The notes below the pieces were generated by a model. It made no database searches. It saw only the letters and a list, made by a program, of their open reading frames with translations, and was not told where the DNA came from. A program made the position numbers and the translations under genes. Below, piece by piece: positions 1 to 9,879 of a stretch of DNA of 64,000 nucleotides. The stretch is from Symsagittifera roscoffensis (Eukaryota > Xenacoelomorpha > Acoela > Convolutidae): assembly GCF_963678635.1 (NCBI RefSeq), contig NC_087063.1, positions 69,773,617 to 69,837,616 of the forward strand. Direction: 5' to 3'. Each line of letters begins with the position of its first letter. The first letter of the stretch is position 1.

Positions 1-1045
1 CAATATCAACACACGATATTGAGCTACAGAAAGCAACAAACATTTTTGAATAGTTCTTCGAGACAGAGGAGAAATAAGCAAAGCCGTGGGACGAAACACG
101 ATTTTTCAAAAAAACCAATATTTCACTAAAAAATTAATTACCCAAAAACTATGAGGAAATAACCAGTGGCCATTATATCAAAATCAAGCTATGATATTGG
201 GCTACAGATAGCAATAAACATTTTTGAATAGTTCTTCGAGACAGAGGAGAAATAAGCAAAGCAGTGGGACGAGCCACGATTTTTCAAAAAAACCAATTTT
301 TCACTAAAAAATTAATTACCTAAAAACTAGGACGAAATAACCAGTGGCCATTATATCAAAATCAAGCTATGATATTGGGCTACAGATAGCAATAAACATT
401 TTTGAATAGTTCTTCGAGACAGAGGAGAAATAAGCAAAGCAGTGGGACGAGCCACGATTTTTCAAAAAAACCAATTTTTCACTAAAAAATTAATTACCCA
501 AAAACTAGGACGAAATAACCAGTAACCAGTATATCAAAATCAAGCTATGATATTGAGCTACAGATAGCAATAAACATTTTTGAATAGTTCTTCGAGACAG
601 AGGAGAAATAAGCCAAGCAGTGGGACGAGCCACGATTTTTCAAAAAAACCAATTTTTCACTAAAAAATTAATTACCTAAAAACTAGGACGAAATAACCAG
701 TGGCCATTATATCAAAATCAAGCTATGATACTGGGCTACAGATAGCAACAAACATTTTATGAATAGTTCTTTGAGACAGAGGAGAAATAAGCAAAGCCGT
801 GGGACGAAACACGATTTTTCAAAAAACCAATTTTTCACTGAAAAATTAATTACCCAAAAACTATGAGGAAATAACCAATGGCCATTATAGCAAAATCAAG
901 CTATGATATTGGGCTACAGATAGCAACAAACAATTTTGAATAGTTCTTGGAGACAGAGGAGAAATAAGCAAAGTCGTGGGACGAAACACGATTTTTCAAA
1001 AAAAACCAATTTTTCCCTAAAAAATTAATTACCTAAAAACCTAGG
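1..1045. repeat. 178-bp satellite array, about 5.9 copies
   Basis: The phrase GGCTACAGATAGCAA recurs at 23, 201, 379, 557, 735 and 913, an exact 178-bp period in every step. Copies differ by only a few substitutions and single-base indels. The array begins inside a monomer at base 1, so it continues to the left of the window, and breaks off near 1045 in the middle of a monomer. The monomer is AT-rich with an A-rich block (TTTTTCAAAAAAACCAATTTTTCAC). No ORF runs through it. This is tandem satellite DNA; whether it is centromeric, subtelomeric or dispersed cannot be judged from one edge. Confidence 0.97.
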
Positions 1046-1267
1046 CAGATTTAACCCGAGATTCTCTCCGTGGCGTAGCGAGAGTCTCTGTATCCTCCGG
1101 GGGGGAGGGGGGAGGGATTTTACAAGAATTTTTGTCAATTTTACAAGCATTATTTTAGCATTGCAAGCATTTTAGTCAATTTTGGTATTTGTAACGACAC
1201 GTGACATAAATTTTTATTCTTTTTTCTGTCATTCGAAAATTTGAAGAAAAAAAAGAAGTGGAAAAAA
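1046..1267. other. junction sequence, no gene seen
   Basis: Directly after the satellite comes a short imperfect inverted repeat (AGATTCTCTC near 1060, GAGAGTCTCT near 1080) around GTGGCGTAGC, followed by a G-run (CCGGGGGGGAGGGGGGAGGG). This resembles the end of a terminal-inverted-repeat MITE, but no matching second end was found. The rest, to 1267, is AT-rich with several similar CAAGCATT/GTCAATTTT phrases. No coding signal is visible. Confidence 0.4.
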
Positions 1268-1508
1268 ATCGATTTAAATCGATTTAAAATCGATTTGGAT
1301 CGATTTCATTTTAGGTCAGATTTAAGATCCATTCAAATCGATTTAAAATCGACTGGAATCGATTTTTTTAGCGTTGAAATTAAATCGATTTAAATCGATT
1401 TAAAATCGATCCAAATCGATCTGAATTTTTTGTTTTGACTAACTTACTTTTTTACAACTTAAATCGATTTCAATCTAATCTGCAGACTTTTTTCATACTA
1501 AAATCGAT
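1268..1508. repeat. cluster of ATCGAT palindromes
   Basis: Twelve exact ATCGAT sites fall in 241 bp, most inside the longer palindromic phrase AAATCGATTT with spacings near 10-13 bp. Near-matches (AAATCGAC, AGATCCATT) interrupt the series. The DNA directly abuts the helicase-like exon at 1528. It may be a degenerate short tandem repeat or a binding-site cluster; the sequence alone does not decide. Confidence 0.85.
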
Positions 1509-1527
1509 CGAAATCCATTTTTGTCAG

Positions 1528-2323
1528 TGCGGGTAAAACTATTCATCTAATTCTGACAAAGCCTGGTAATACAATTTTGCTTGTGGTCTGTAATGACTTT
1601 GAACTGGTAAGTTATTCTGAAATATTCCAAAAGGCGAATTTCAAAGTCTTCGAAAGACGGGAGTCTGAAGATAAAATAGACGAAAACTTGCTCGCAGAGC
1701 ATGACATCATCATAAGCCATGACGATATGACGCCTTTTGGTGTACATGAATTCAACACTGACATAATAAACCTTAAATTCAAGGATATCGAAGATATCAA
1801 CGAAGAAGAAGACATGGTGTTAACTGAATCTAAGTTTCCATGATTCATAGATGATTTTCAAGCATTGAATTCTCCTCGCCCACCTGAAGCCGTCCACGAA
1901 GGCTGGAGCTGCGCGACAGTGGATTCGACACAAGTGTCTGCATCATACTATATCAGGAAAATAGAAAACAAATTTAAAAACAGTCAAATTCATTGGCTAG
2001 GAAAAAGCTACAGGAACACGCAAAATATTAATTCACAGCTCATTACGATAAATCTAAAATGTAAGTTGAGTAAACAAAAACTTCTCGTAGAATCAGAAAG
2101 TCTACAACTGTCACATATCCCAGAACATGGACACTTCATTCATGGGCCTCAAATCATTGTTAAGTTGTACCGAATGCCACCAAAAAAATGCTTCTTCTAC
2201 AAGTTGTTTGCCAAAGAACTTGATCAAAACTCCGATTTTTACCAGGATTCGAGGATCAGCTGCGCCTTTTTAATGGAAGGTTCAATGGTCTGTAGGCTTG
2301 AGCAGTCACTAACTGTTAGATAA
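1528..2323 (+). pseudogene. superfamily-1 helicase-like gene fragment, Walker A to motif IV region
   Basis: One reading frame runs from a good intron acceptor (TTTTTGTCAG, ending at 1527) to a TAA at 2321, broken only by a TGA at 1841-1843. The first residues are AGKT, so the Walker A lysine loop is split by the intron; a preceding exon ending in GxPG would complete it. After LLVVCNDFEL comes an acidic segment, then FIDDFQAL right after the TGA, which fits a Walker B/motif II. SYRNTQNI further on resembles the conserved motif of UvrD-type and Schlafen-type helicases. The 5' exon is not recognisable in the 480 bp upstream, which are repeats. The in-frame stop and the missing middle exons suggest a decaying copy, though sequence error at one base cannot be excluded. 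Assignment to the SF1 helicase superfamily is inference from short motifs; the subfamily is uncertain. Confidence 0.55.
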
Positions 2324-3689
2324 ACATGCAGAATAGATGAACTTTAAAAAACAGATTATTAAGAAATTCGCACCTCAAAAGTATTTTCAAATACCAAACG
2401 CAATTAAGGTTTTTTCTTATGTCGCGCCGCCGAAAATTTGTTAGATTTCGCATTGGCTCGAATCTTTTTCTTGGTTTTCAATCCTGTAACCCCGCGTACT
2501 TTAACCCCCTAATTCTTAACCCCACCTCTTTCAACCCCAAATTCGATAATCCGACAATAACTTCACCTCTTCTTAATACTAATTGTTAGATCAAAGTGAA
2601 ACGGACTTGGAAGTGATTCGGAATCATAACGTCGGTAAACATCAAAACTTTATTTGTAAAAACAACATGAATAACAAAAAAATGAATAACAAGCACGCCA
2701 CGCCTGCCGATAATAATGGATTCAATAACGCAGACCGGCAAAATTCAATTAAGTGTCCGAAAAAGATTAATATTTTCCAAATATGAACATGATCAAGAAA
2801 CTACCTACCAATAAGATTATTTGGTTGAATTTAAATGAAATATGGAATGGAAAACGGATGTGAACAGAATGTTAATCTGATCTAAACTTATGAATTTTGC
2901 TTTTTTTTTTTGAATTGTGGGCATACAATGCAAAGTTTATTGGGTTTGCTAGCCGCCAGTCATTTCCTAGCGGCTTCCATATGCCCAATCGTTTCGGGAT
3001 GAAACTGCTAGACATAAATTTTCAAAAGCGAGTAGGGACAGTGTTTTTTTTAACGTTTCCTTGAGACTGCAAGCAAATTGACGCACAAAATTTTCATTCA
3101 AAATTATTTTCAAGGAATAGATAAAAAAATTTTTAGCTTAAATTCGCAATAGCGTGAAGAAAATCCCAATAAGTTTTTTCTTCGTAAGCATGTAAAATTG
3201 TTTGCACTTTTTCCTTTAGGTTCTGGTAAATTTCTTCTTCATAACTTGGAGCCCACCCGAGACATTTTAGAAATGATTTTTCGAACAGAGGACCTTTTTA
3301 TAAATTTGCAATTACTTTCCATATACTGTAATGCGAATCACCGAATTTTGACTGTAAATAAATTGTCAGCCTTCCAGCGCATTTTCTTTTCAGTCCAAAG
3401 CAGATGATGCGGCATCTCTTTGATATCATGGTGAAGGAAGTAATAAGACAACCGATCAAATACCTCTAATTTTTTTCTAATTATTTTTAACCCCCATTTT
3501 ATTCAACCCTTCTCATATAACCCCAGCATTAGATAACTTGACTACAATTTAAACCAATTGAAAAAGAATGTTAAGAATCAAAGTAAAATCTATCTCAAAG
3601 GGAATCAGAAGCATAGCATCGCTGAACATCAAAACTTTCATCCATCTAACAATTATTTGTTAGATGGATGAATTAGAAAAAAATATGTT
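2324..3689. other. intron or intergenic DNA with two related CCCC-rich blocks
   Basis: No credible exon was found. Two blocks about 1 kb apart (near 2470-2660 and 3480-3640) share a series of AACCCC phrases followed by similar text ending in ACATCAAAACTTT. They look like an old, diverged direct duplication. Short ORFs here (for example at 2583 and 3198) have no recognisable features and are treated as chance. Confidence 0.4.
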
Positions 3690-4330
3690 TTTTGAAACTT
3701 ACATCCATTTTTTTGGAATGAACACTACAGCAAAGACTTTAAAAAGCTTTCGGAACATTCAAGGTTATCCCTTGATACGTGCAGTCCTTTTTTTGGCACT
3801 TTAAGAAGCGGGCGGGAACGTAATTTTCAGACATCCAAAAAGATTTTTATTATAAATTTTTTTTTTAAGCGAGAACTACTCCATTATAATTATAAAAACA
3901 ATCAGAAATTTCAGTGCTTTGTCTCGATATAAGTAGTTTTGTTAAGATATAGTTTCAAAACGTAATACTGTAATTATTGTGGTTTCGACATCGAAGAAAG
4001 TGTGAAACGTTTACGCTTCGGTTTTTTTTATTCATTCAATTTTCAAACGTTTTTCTAAGCATTTTTGCAGTTATTTTTTAAAATTTTTTCGCCCATATTT
4101 ATTTTCATTTCATCTAGTGACAATATTTATATTTCTATTTGTATTTATATATTTATTTTGACAATTGGTGCTCAGATTTGAAAGATATTTCACCTATGAT
4201 CTTTTTTCTCAAAAATAAATCGGTATGAACTTGGGACCACTCTGACAACTATAACTAAAATTGGGATAATTAACGCCCAATACATTTTGTTATATTCAAG
4301 ATTGAACTGAAGCAAGCAGTTTGTTTTTAG
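3690..4330. repeat. 1.06-kb direct repeat, copy 1
   Basis: This segment matches 4745-5390 over most of its length at an offset near 1059 bp. Shared landmarks are GACATCGAAGAAAG, CTCAGATTTGAAAGATA, GAACTTGGGACCACTCT and GAAGCAAGCAGTTTGTTT. Copies are visibly diverged with many small indels. It is noncoding as far as can be seen and probably belongs to a transposable element family. Confidence 0.75.
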
Positions 4331-4339
4331 TAAAAATTA

Positions 4340-4690
4340 TTCATAAGTAAAACTTCCCCCGAGCAGTCATGTTTCAAGTTTCTATTAGTTTCAATGATCA
4401 ATCCTTAAAAATTAAAATTTTTCGACCACAAACTTTCACTTATTTTTCAGTAACTCTTAAACAAATTCATGCATCATAAAAAAAAAATAAACATAAATGA
4501 AATTGATCAAAAATCAGTTTTCGATAGATCATTACAACTAGATTTTAACATTTGAATACACATCAACACTCAAGTGGAAATAAGATTTCAAAATTTTCTA
4601 CAAAAATTTAGGGGTATCTGAAACTCAATTGACGAGTGGAGAGAGTCATGAAGCTATTGTTAAGCGCAAACACTGCCTATTTTGCTTAAG
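4340..4690 (+). repeat. arm of inverted repeat, partner at 6300-6670
   Basis: Read in reverse complement, this stretch matches 6300-6670: the partner has GCCACTCGTCAATTGAAATTC where this arm has the complement of its GACGAGTGGAGAG text, and both carry the GAGCAGTCA / TGACTGCTC phrase and the CACTCAAGTG / CTTGAGTG phrase in mirrored order. The arms are diverged and about 1.6 kb apart. Confidence 0.65.
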
Positions 4691-4744
4691 ACAAAGCAAG
4701 TTGGGTGATGATTTTCAAAAAAATCTCAAAATTTTTGACTTTTT

Positions 4745-5390
4745 TTTCCTTTTTTGAATATTACATCTATTTGTTTTAGAACCAACACTACATCATAGGC
4801 TTTAAATGAAGTGGGAACATTCAGGGTTTGGCACTGATACGAGCATTCTTGTTTTGTTTTGTACGTTAAGTAGCAAGCGGGGTTGTAATTTTCAAAATTT
4901 CGAAAAAGTTTTTGAGATTTTTAATAATTGTTTTTTTTTCAAATTTCCATTTTTTTGAAAGAGAAAACAAGTCCATTAACTTTGAAAATGCAGTCAAAAA
5001 TTTCATTGTTTTGCTCTGATATGATAAAAATTGTTTAGGTATGCTTTCAAAAATTAATACTGTATATCTATAAAAATTGTTGTTCCGACATCGAAGAAAG
5101 AGCGAAATACCTACGCCTGGTATGGTATATTCATTATTCATTCATTTTTCAAATTTTTATATAAGCGTTTTGCAGGATTTTTAAAATATATTCTAGTGTC
5201 AATATTAATATTTATGTTGCCAACTGGGGCTCAGATTTGAAAGATAATTCACTTATGATCATTATTCTCAAAAATAAAATGGCTTGAACTTGGGACCACT
5301 CTAACGACTATTATTAAAACTGTGATAATTAACGCGTGATTCATTTCATGTTATTCAAAATTGAATTGAAGCAAGCAGTTTGTTTCTTTC
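4745..5390. repeat. 1.06-kb direct repeat, copy 2
   Basis: Second copy of the unit at 3690-4330; the phrase order is identical (ACTACATCATAGGC, GACATCGAAGAAAGAG, CTCAGATTTGAAAG, GGGACCACTCT, TTAACGCGTGATTC). The 91-aa minus-strand ORF inside it does not correspond to an ORF in copy 1 and is taken as chance. Confidence 0.75.
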
Positions 5391-6299
5391 AATAAAAGAG
5401 CACGCGTAAAATGTATCACTTTTTGAAAAAAAAATTGAAAACATTCTCTTTTTTATTATTAATCTATTTTATTTTATAAAACTTTCGAAACAAAAAGATT
5501 TAATCGATGATACAGGGCAGTCGGATCATTCAAAACTTAGTCTGACATATGAGTTGTCTTGCCGTTCCAACTTCAAAAAAACGGAATATCTATACATAGG
5601 CTGGATTTTTCAACTATTCAGTCAACTTTTAACTAAGAGAATTCGGCTAAAAATTCGTTAACTCTCTGAAAAATATCAGCATCCGGATTTTAAATGAGAA
5701 GAAAAACTTACGATCTTTTTTTTAAAGTTATGTAGGTTCAAAAAATGCTAAAATGGTCAGCTTGGTATAAATAATGCGAGATAAATTGCGTTGTTAAAAC
5801 ACACATAAACAGCGGATTGTTGCTTTCCTAATTAATTTAAGGCAAATAGTTTAGTCGTACTGAAAGGACACAAAACGTTAAACAGATCTTTTACTAGAGT
5901 TTTGGGAATTTAAAAAAAAATCAAAAATAAACCTTAGTTCTTTTTTTTTATTTTGTTGACAACTTTTCAAACAGAAAACTTTTTAACTAGCTTTAAAGTG
6001 CAATATTAACTTTCAAGGATTCGCCTTCATGAACCAGATGTCTTTGTTAGGCTGAATTTTGTTTTGAAAAATTTTTCACGTAAATTTCTAATGAATTGTA
6101 ATTTCACTCTATGCGGGTCTGCGTTTTGCTTTTCTTCACGCTTTTTTCTTGATGCTACTGTTTGATCACCAAAATTTTGAGACATTTAAATTGATAGCTA
6201 CGTATTTGAAATAAACAAAGTTTTGATAGAGAACATTTTGCTGTTTTAAATTTTAAATTATGAATTTAAAAAAAACGTGAAAACTATTTTTTTTTGAAA
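5391..6299. other. AT-rich spacer, no gene seen
   Basis: Between the direct-repeat copies and the inverted arm lies AT-rich DNA. A segment near 5940-6040 (AAAGTGCAATATTAAC, GGATTCGCC) faintly resembles 7328-7400, suggesting further broken copies of the same repeat. No ORF or RNA gene is recognisable. Confidence 0.4.
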
Positions 6300-6670
6300 A
6301 TGAAGTTTGTGAGTAATCATTATCTTCATGTCTCTCGCCACTCGTCAATTGAAATTCAGGTACCCAATGTTTTTAATCAAGAATTTTGAAATCTTATTTT
6401 GACTTGAGTGTTGATGGCTATTCAAATTTTAAAATCTAGGTTTATCGAATGAATCATTATAGAAAGGAAGAAACTTTATTTGTGATTAAATTTATCTTAA
6501 GGTTATGTCAAAAAAAGATGTATGATTTGATTTAAGATTTTCTGAAAAAAAAAGTGAAATTTTTTGGTTCTAAAATTTAAAGTTTCCGAGGCATTATTAA
6601 AACGATCAGAACGATTAGAATTAAAACGATTAGAAATTTGAAACGTGACTGCTCGTATCAGGGCGAAGCA
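6300..6670 (-). repeat. arm of inverted repeat, partner at 4340-4690
   Basis: Reverse-complement partner of 4340-4690 (see that entry). It ends at ACGTGACTGCTCGTATCAGGG. Beyond it, at about 6812-6832 and 7110-7130, the phrase AATTAACGCGCGAT occurs in opposite orientations, as it also does near 4264 and 5328. Confidence 0.65.
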
Positions 6671-7204
6671 CTGAATGTTTCGACTGATTTAAAGATTTTT
6701 TTTCTTAACCTTAATACAAAGTGATACATTTCGCAGATAGCATGCCTCAATTCAAGTTTGAACGATTTATAGGACGGGATAAATCTCCGATTACGCGTTA
6801 ATAGCACGAAACATATCGCGCGTTAATTGTCCCAAATTGGACAAAATGGCAATCTTTAAACCACCATAATTTTAGAGAATCTTTTGAAACTTCGAGCTCA
6901 AGAAAACTTTCCTTTTGCGAAATAGATTAGAGAATTCTGCCAAAAAAAGCTAGTTCAAAAGTCGAAATTTGTCTGGAGAAAACAAACCATCCCGAGCACA
7001 AATATTCCGTATTTATGGCTGGACAATCTGAATTTTGATTGAACATTGTGCGAACAGTTTTTGAAAGTTTTTTAGACGCAGCAAACAGATCATTGAGGTT
7101 GCCACTTTGACCGATTTGGGACAATTAACGCGCGATAATAAACTGAGATTTAGTTCGTCTTAGAAGTCGTTTCAAATGAAACTGAGGCAGATTTTTGTTC
7201 TATT
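6671..7204. other. spacer with TTAACGCG phrases
   Basis: Noncoding, AT-rich. The phrase GCGCGTTAATTGTCCCAAATT near 6812 and its reverse complement GGGACAATTAACGCGCG near 7115 frame a 300-bp segment, which could be a small inverted-repeat element inside the mosaic. Confidence 0.4.
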
Positions 7205-7500
7205 TAATAATTTACTATATGCAAATTGCATCAGTTTGCACTGAGCGTGTGGGATGATGATTTTCAAAAAAAACAATATGAACGTTTTTCTTTTTATTGG
7301 AAATTAAAAGCTTTTTTTTAAAAAACGGACAACTACTCCATGGACCTTAAAGTGCAGTCCGACATTTTTTTCAGGGATTCGCCTGATACAAGTAGTCTTG
7401 TTCATTCGAGGCCGTCGCGACTGCGAAATTTCGATCGAACTGCAAAAAACCAAAAAAACGTTGGTTAAAGTGCGAAGTTTTGGTTTGACTCGCGGATTTC
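7205..7500. repeat. third, partial copy of the 1.06-kb repeat
   Basis: The series GATGATTTTCAAAAAAA, CAACTACTCCATGGACC, TTCAGGGATTCGCCTGATAC, AAGTAGTCTTGTT parallels 3780-3945 (GAACTACTCCATTATAA, CGATATAAGTAGTTTTGTT). The order matches but divergence is high. Confidence 0.55.
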
Positions 7501-7750
7501 GACCTGGGCGAATGAAATAATAGTAGCTTAAATTGATTTCCATCAAAACACCAAATAAGTGACCGTATTAGTGTCAGCTGCAAATCAATTTCAAGAGTGT
7601 ATGACTGCTCAAATCAAATATAGATCACCCTCTTATCGCCGCGTACACCTAATCCGCCATCATCCCTTTTTGGAGAAAAATATCACGATATATTAATACC
7701 TCCTTATCATTCGCAATTTTCTAATTTTATTGCGTCTACCGAATTTACAG

Positions 7751-8118
7751 TTTGTCATTTTGTAATTTTTGTTACGGATACTAGTGATGATCAGGTCAAA
7801 ACAATTTCTCAACGTATTTACAATACGATATCGAGAGCCCGCGTACTGTGTCGAATTCACATATGCTTTGAAACTTATGACAAAGTATTGGAGGGTATTT
7901 TGCGCCTGTTTCCAGAAGCAAGAATTACAGAAGTAGATGAAATGACAGTGAATCAACTGAATGATTTGACGTGCGTTCACCCGCACCACTTGCATAAAAA
8001 AGATGTTAAATTCAACTGCCCTTTTTCTTTGTCAAGTTTATCCCTTTCATCATCAAATTCGTCCTTCTCATCATCATATGAACGGAATCGATATGCTACA
8101 TATCAGGGGCGGATTTAG
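7751..8118 (+). pseudogene. terminal exon of the helicase-like gene, motif VI
   Basis: A clean acceptor (GAATTTACAG) ends at 7750 and opens a frame that includes NTISRARVLCRIHI, a good match to motif VI (the arginine-finger motif, often TRAR/SRAR) of superfamily-1 helicases. It continues through RLFPEARITEVDE and a Ser-rich tail. The frame then runs straight into the terminal repeat of a MITE at 8104, whose CAG GGG CGG ATT TAG provides the last four residues and the stop. The exon lies 5.4 kb downstream of the piece with motifs I-IV, in the same orientation, so I infer both belong to one gene. Exons for the intervening motifs were not found. Whether the gene is still spliced or dead is unknown. 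Confidence 0.5.
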
Positions 8119-8511
8119 GGGGGAGGATCCGACCCCCTCACCAACCAAAGCTCCCCCTTTGGTATTATTTTATGATATTCACTTTTGGCCGACCAACCCA
8201 AACATTTTCTAAAGGCGACTTTGGCGTCAATCAATATATACTATTTTTGAAGGGGATCCCGCGCTGAAAAAAAACGCATTTATTTGGTCAAAAAATTTCC
8301 AAAAAAGCCTAAAACAAACGGCTTATTTGACCGTTTTTTTTTTCAAAAAATTTGCCGGCTGTGCAAAAATTTTGGGAAAAATAGGGTCTTTATAGTGTTC
8401 TGGAAGCGCTCGAAAATAAATTTGGTTGACCTAAAAAAAAGTTGAAAAGTTGAAAAAAAGTTTTAAAAAAAAATCCGCCCCTTCCTCGAGAAAAACCTAG
8501 ATCCGCCACTG
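8104..8511 (-). mobile_element. MITE, CAGGGGCGGAT-type ends, copy 1
   Basis: The left end CAGGGGCGGATTTAGG and the right end, read in reverse, CAGTGGCGGATCTAGG form a terminal inverted repeat with 14 of 16 matches. The interior has no ORF. Its left half is the reverse complement of the right half of the element at 9079-9502 (CACCAACCAAAG, GGCCGACCAACCC phrases), so the two are opposite copies of one family. Ends starting with CAG are common in hAT-related MITEs, but no convincing 8-bp target duplication is visible, so the superfamily is a guess. Confidence 0.85.
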
Positions 8512-9078
8512 TGTTATACCAATTCCTATTTACTTGTTCCATATATCACACAATATAATCACATACAGTATATCTCTTAAAATATAAAGAAAAAAATGTG
8601 TCCACTTAAAAATTTTATTTCAACCAATTGATTTTTTTATTGTTTTTTTTATAACCACAACCAGCTTGACTTAAGGCAAAAAAGCTAAGTGTCCGGAGGC
8701 AGAATTCTGCTGAAAACGGTAATAAAATCAATTACTGTTTTCAACAATACTCAATTTAGTGTATGCTCCTAAAAAACTAAAAGATGCAGACACGAACAAT
8801 GAAACTGTCTAAACCAAGCGAGAGTATCATTTTGGTGTTTGACTGGAGAAAAGTGTTTAGCTGGCAAAGTTAGCTTGAATTTAAAAAAAAAAAACATTTT
8901 TAGAACGTTGTTAATTGATGCACTAACATACATGAAAAATTGACAACAGTAAAATTGTAGAGTGACTATGTTTTCAGAGTTTTCCACGGTTTTAAAATTT
9001 GCATTCGAGGGTGTTTCTTAAATTGAAAAAAAAATTGTAAAAAACCGTTCCCTTTTTCATTTACCTTACAAAAATAAC
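8512..9078. other. no gene seen
   Basis: AT-rich DNA between the two MITE copies. ORFs are short and without recognisable features. Nothing further could be assigned. Confidence 0.5.
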
Positions 9079-9502
9079 CAGGGGCGGATCTAGAATTTTC
9101 TCGAGCGGGGCGGATTTTCAAAAAAATGTTGAAATTTTTGTCGACCTTGTTTTTGTTAGGTCGACCAAATTGATTTTTTGGGCAATTTCAGAATTTAGAC
9201 AAAATTTAGACAAAAAAATTAACGCCGCAGGAAAAAACAGGTCAAAAATGCCGCTATTGGGCACCTTTTGGAAAACCTTGACCAAAACAATGCCTTTTTT
9301 CGGCGCGCGCCCCCCTCCAGAATTAGTACATATTGGCGCCCAAGGCACCTATAGAAAAGTTTTAGGGTTGGTCAGCCGAAAATGGATTTCATGAAAAATA
9401 CCAAAGGGACCCTTTGGTTGGTGATGGGGTCGAATTCCTGAAAAGAACGTCCCCCCCCCCTCGCTCCCGCTCCCGCTCCCCCTCCTCCAAAATCCGCCCG
9501 TA
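9079..9502 (+). mobile_element. MITE, same family, copy 2
   Basis: Begins CAGGGGCGGATCTAG and ends near CCAAAATCCGCCCG, a slightly damaged mirror of the start. Interior phrases GTTGACC/GGTCGACCAAATTGATTTT and GGTGATGGGGTCG match copy 1 in reverse and the third copy at 55824 in direct orientation. It ends only nine bases before the GTAG target site of the large Ty3/Gypsy insertion. Confidence 0.85.
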
Positions 9503-9514
9503 CAATAACTGTAG

Positions 9515-9879
9515 TGAGTTATGTATTAAGAGTAATTTCAGATAAGGTACACCGTCTGCTCGTCACGCTATCTTATTTTCACCCGGATAGATTCGTGCAA
9601 CTTCTTAGTCTAATACCAATCTTAATCTTACTCATTATCTCCTAGTCTCAATAGAACTAGTGTACACCGGTTTGTGCGAGTAAGTTCCAAAATGAGAACA
9701 ACTGTATTCTAAGTTTAATTCAAACTGTTCTGGTGTTGAAACTACAAGTAGTTTCAACACTTTACAAATAAATGGGGTATTAGTTTGATGGAGTATGATT
9801 GGTTAGTATTTAATATTTTATAGAGATAAAATATCATAATAATAACCAATAGTATAAATCAAGTTTAGATCTGGTTCCG
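9515..9879 (-). repeat. 3' LTR of the large Ty3/Gypsy element
   Basis: Matches 43224-43602 across its length with roughly 7-8% mismatches by eye. In element sense it ends in AACTCA, like the other two LTR copies here. Its 5' edge (GAACCAGATCTAAACTTG in sense) has lost the initial TG seen in the other copies. Confidence 0.9.

Noticed and set aside
1-1045. CRISPR-like array
   Set aside because: Units are 178 bp with no unique spacers; it is an ordinary satellite, and the genome is animal.
1841-1843. TGA in the helicase-like frame as selenocysteine or stop-codon reassignment
   Set aside because: Other frames in the window end at TGA normally, the position is not a known Sec site, and no supporting RNA structure was evident. 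A lesion or base error is simpler.
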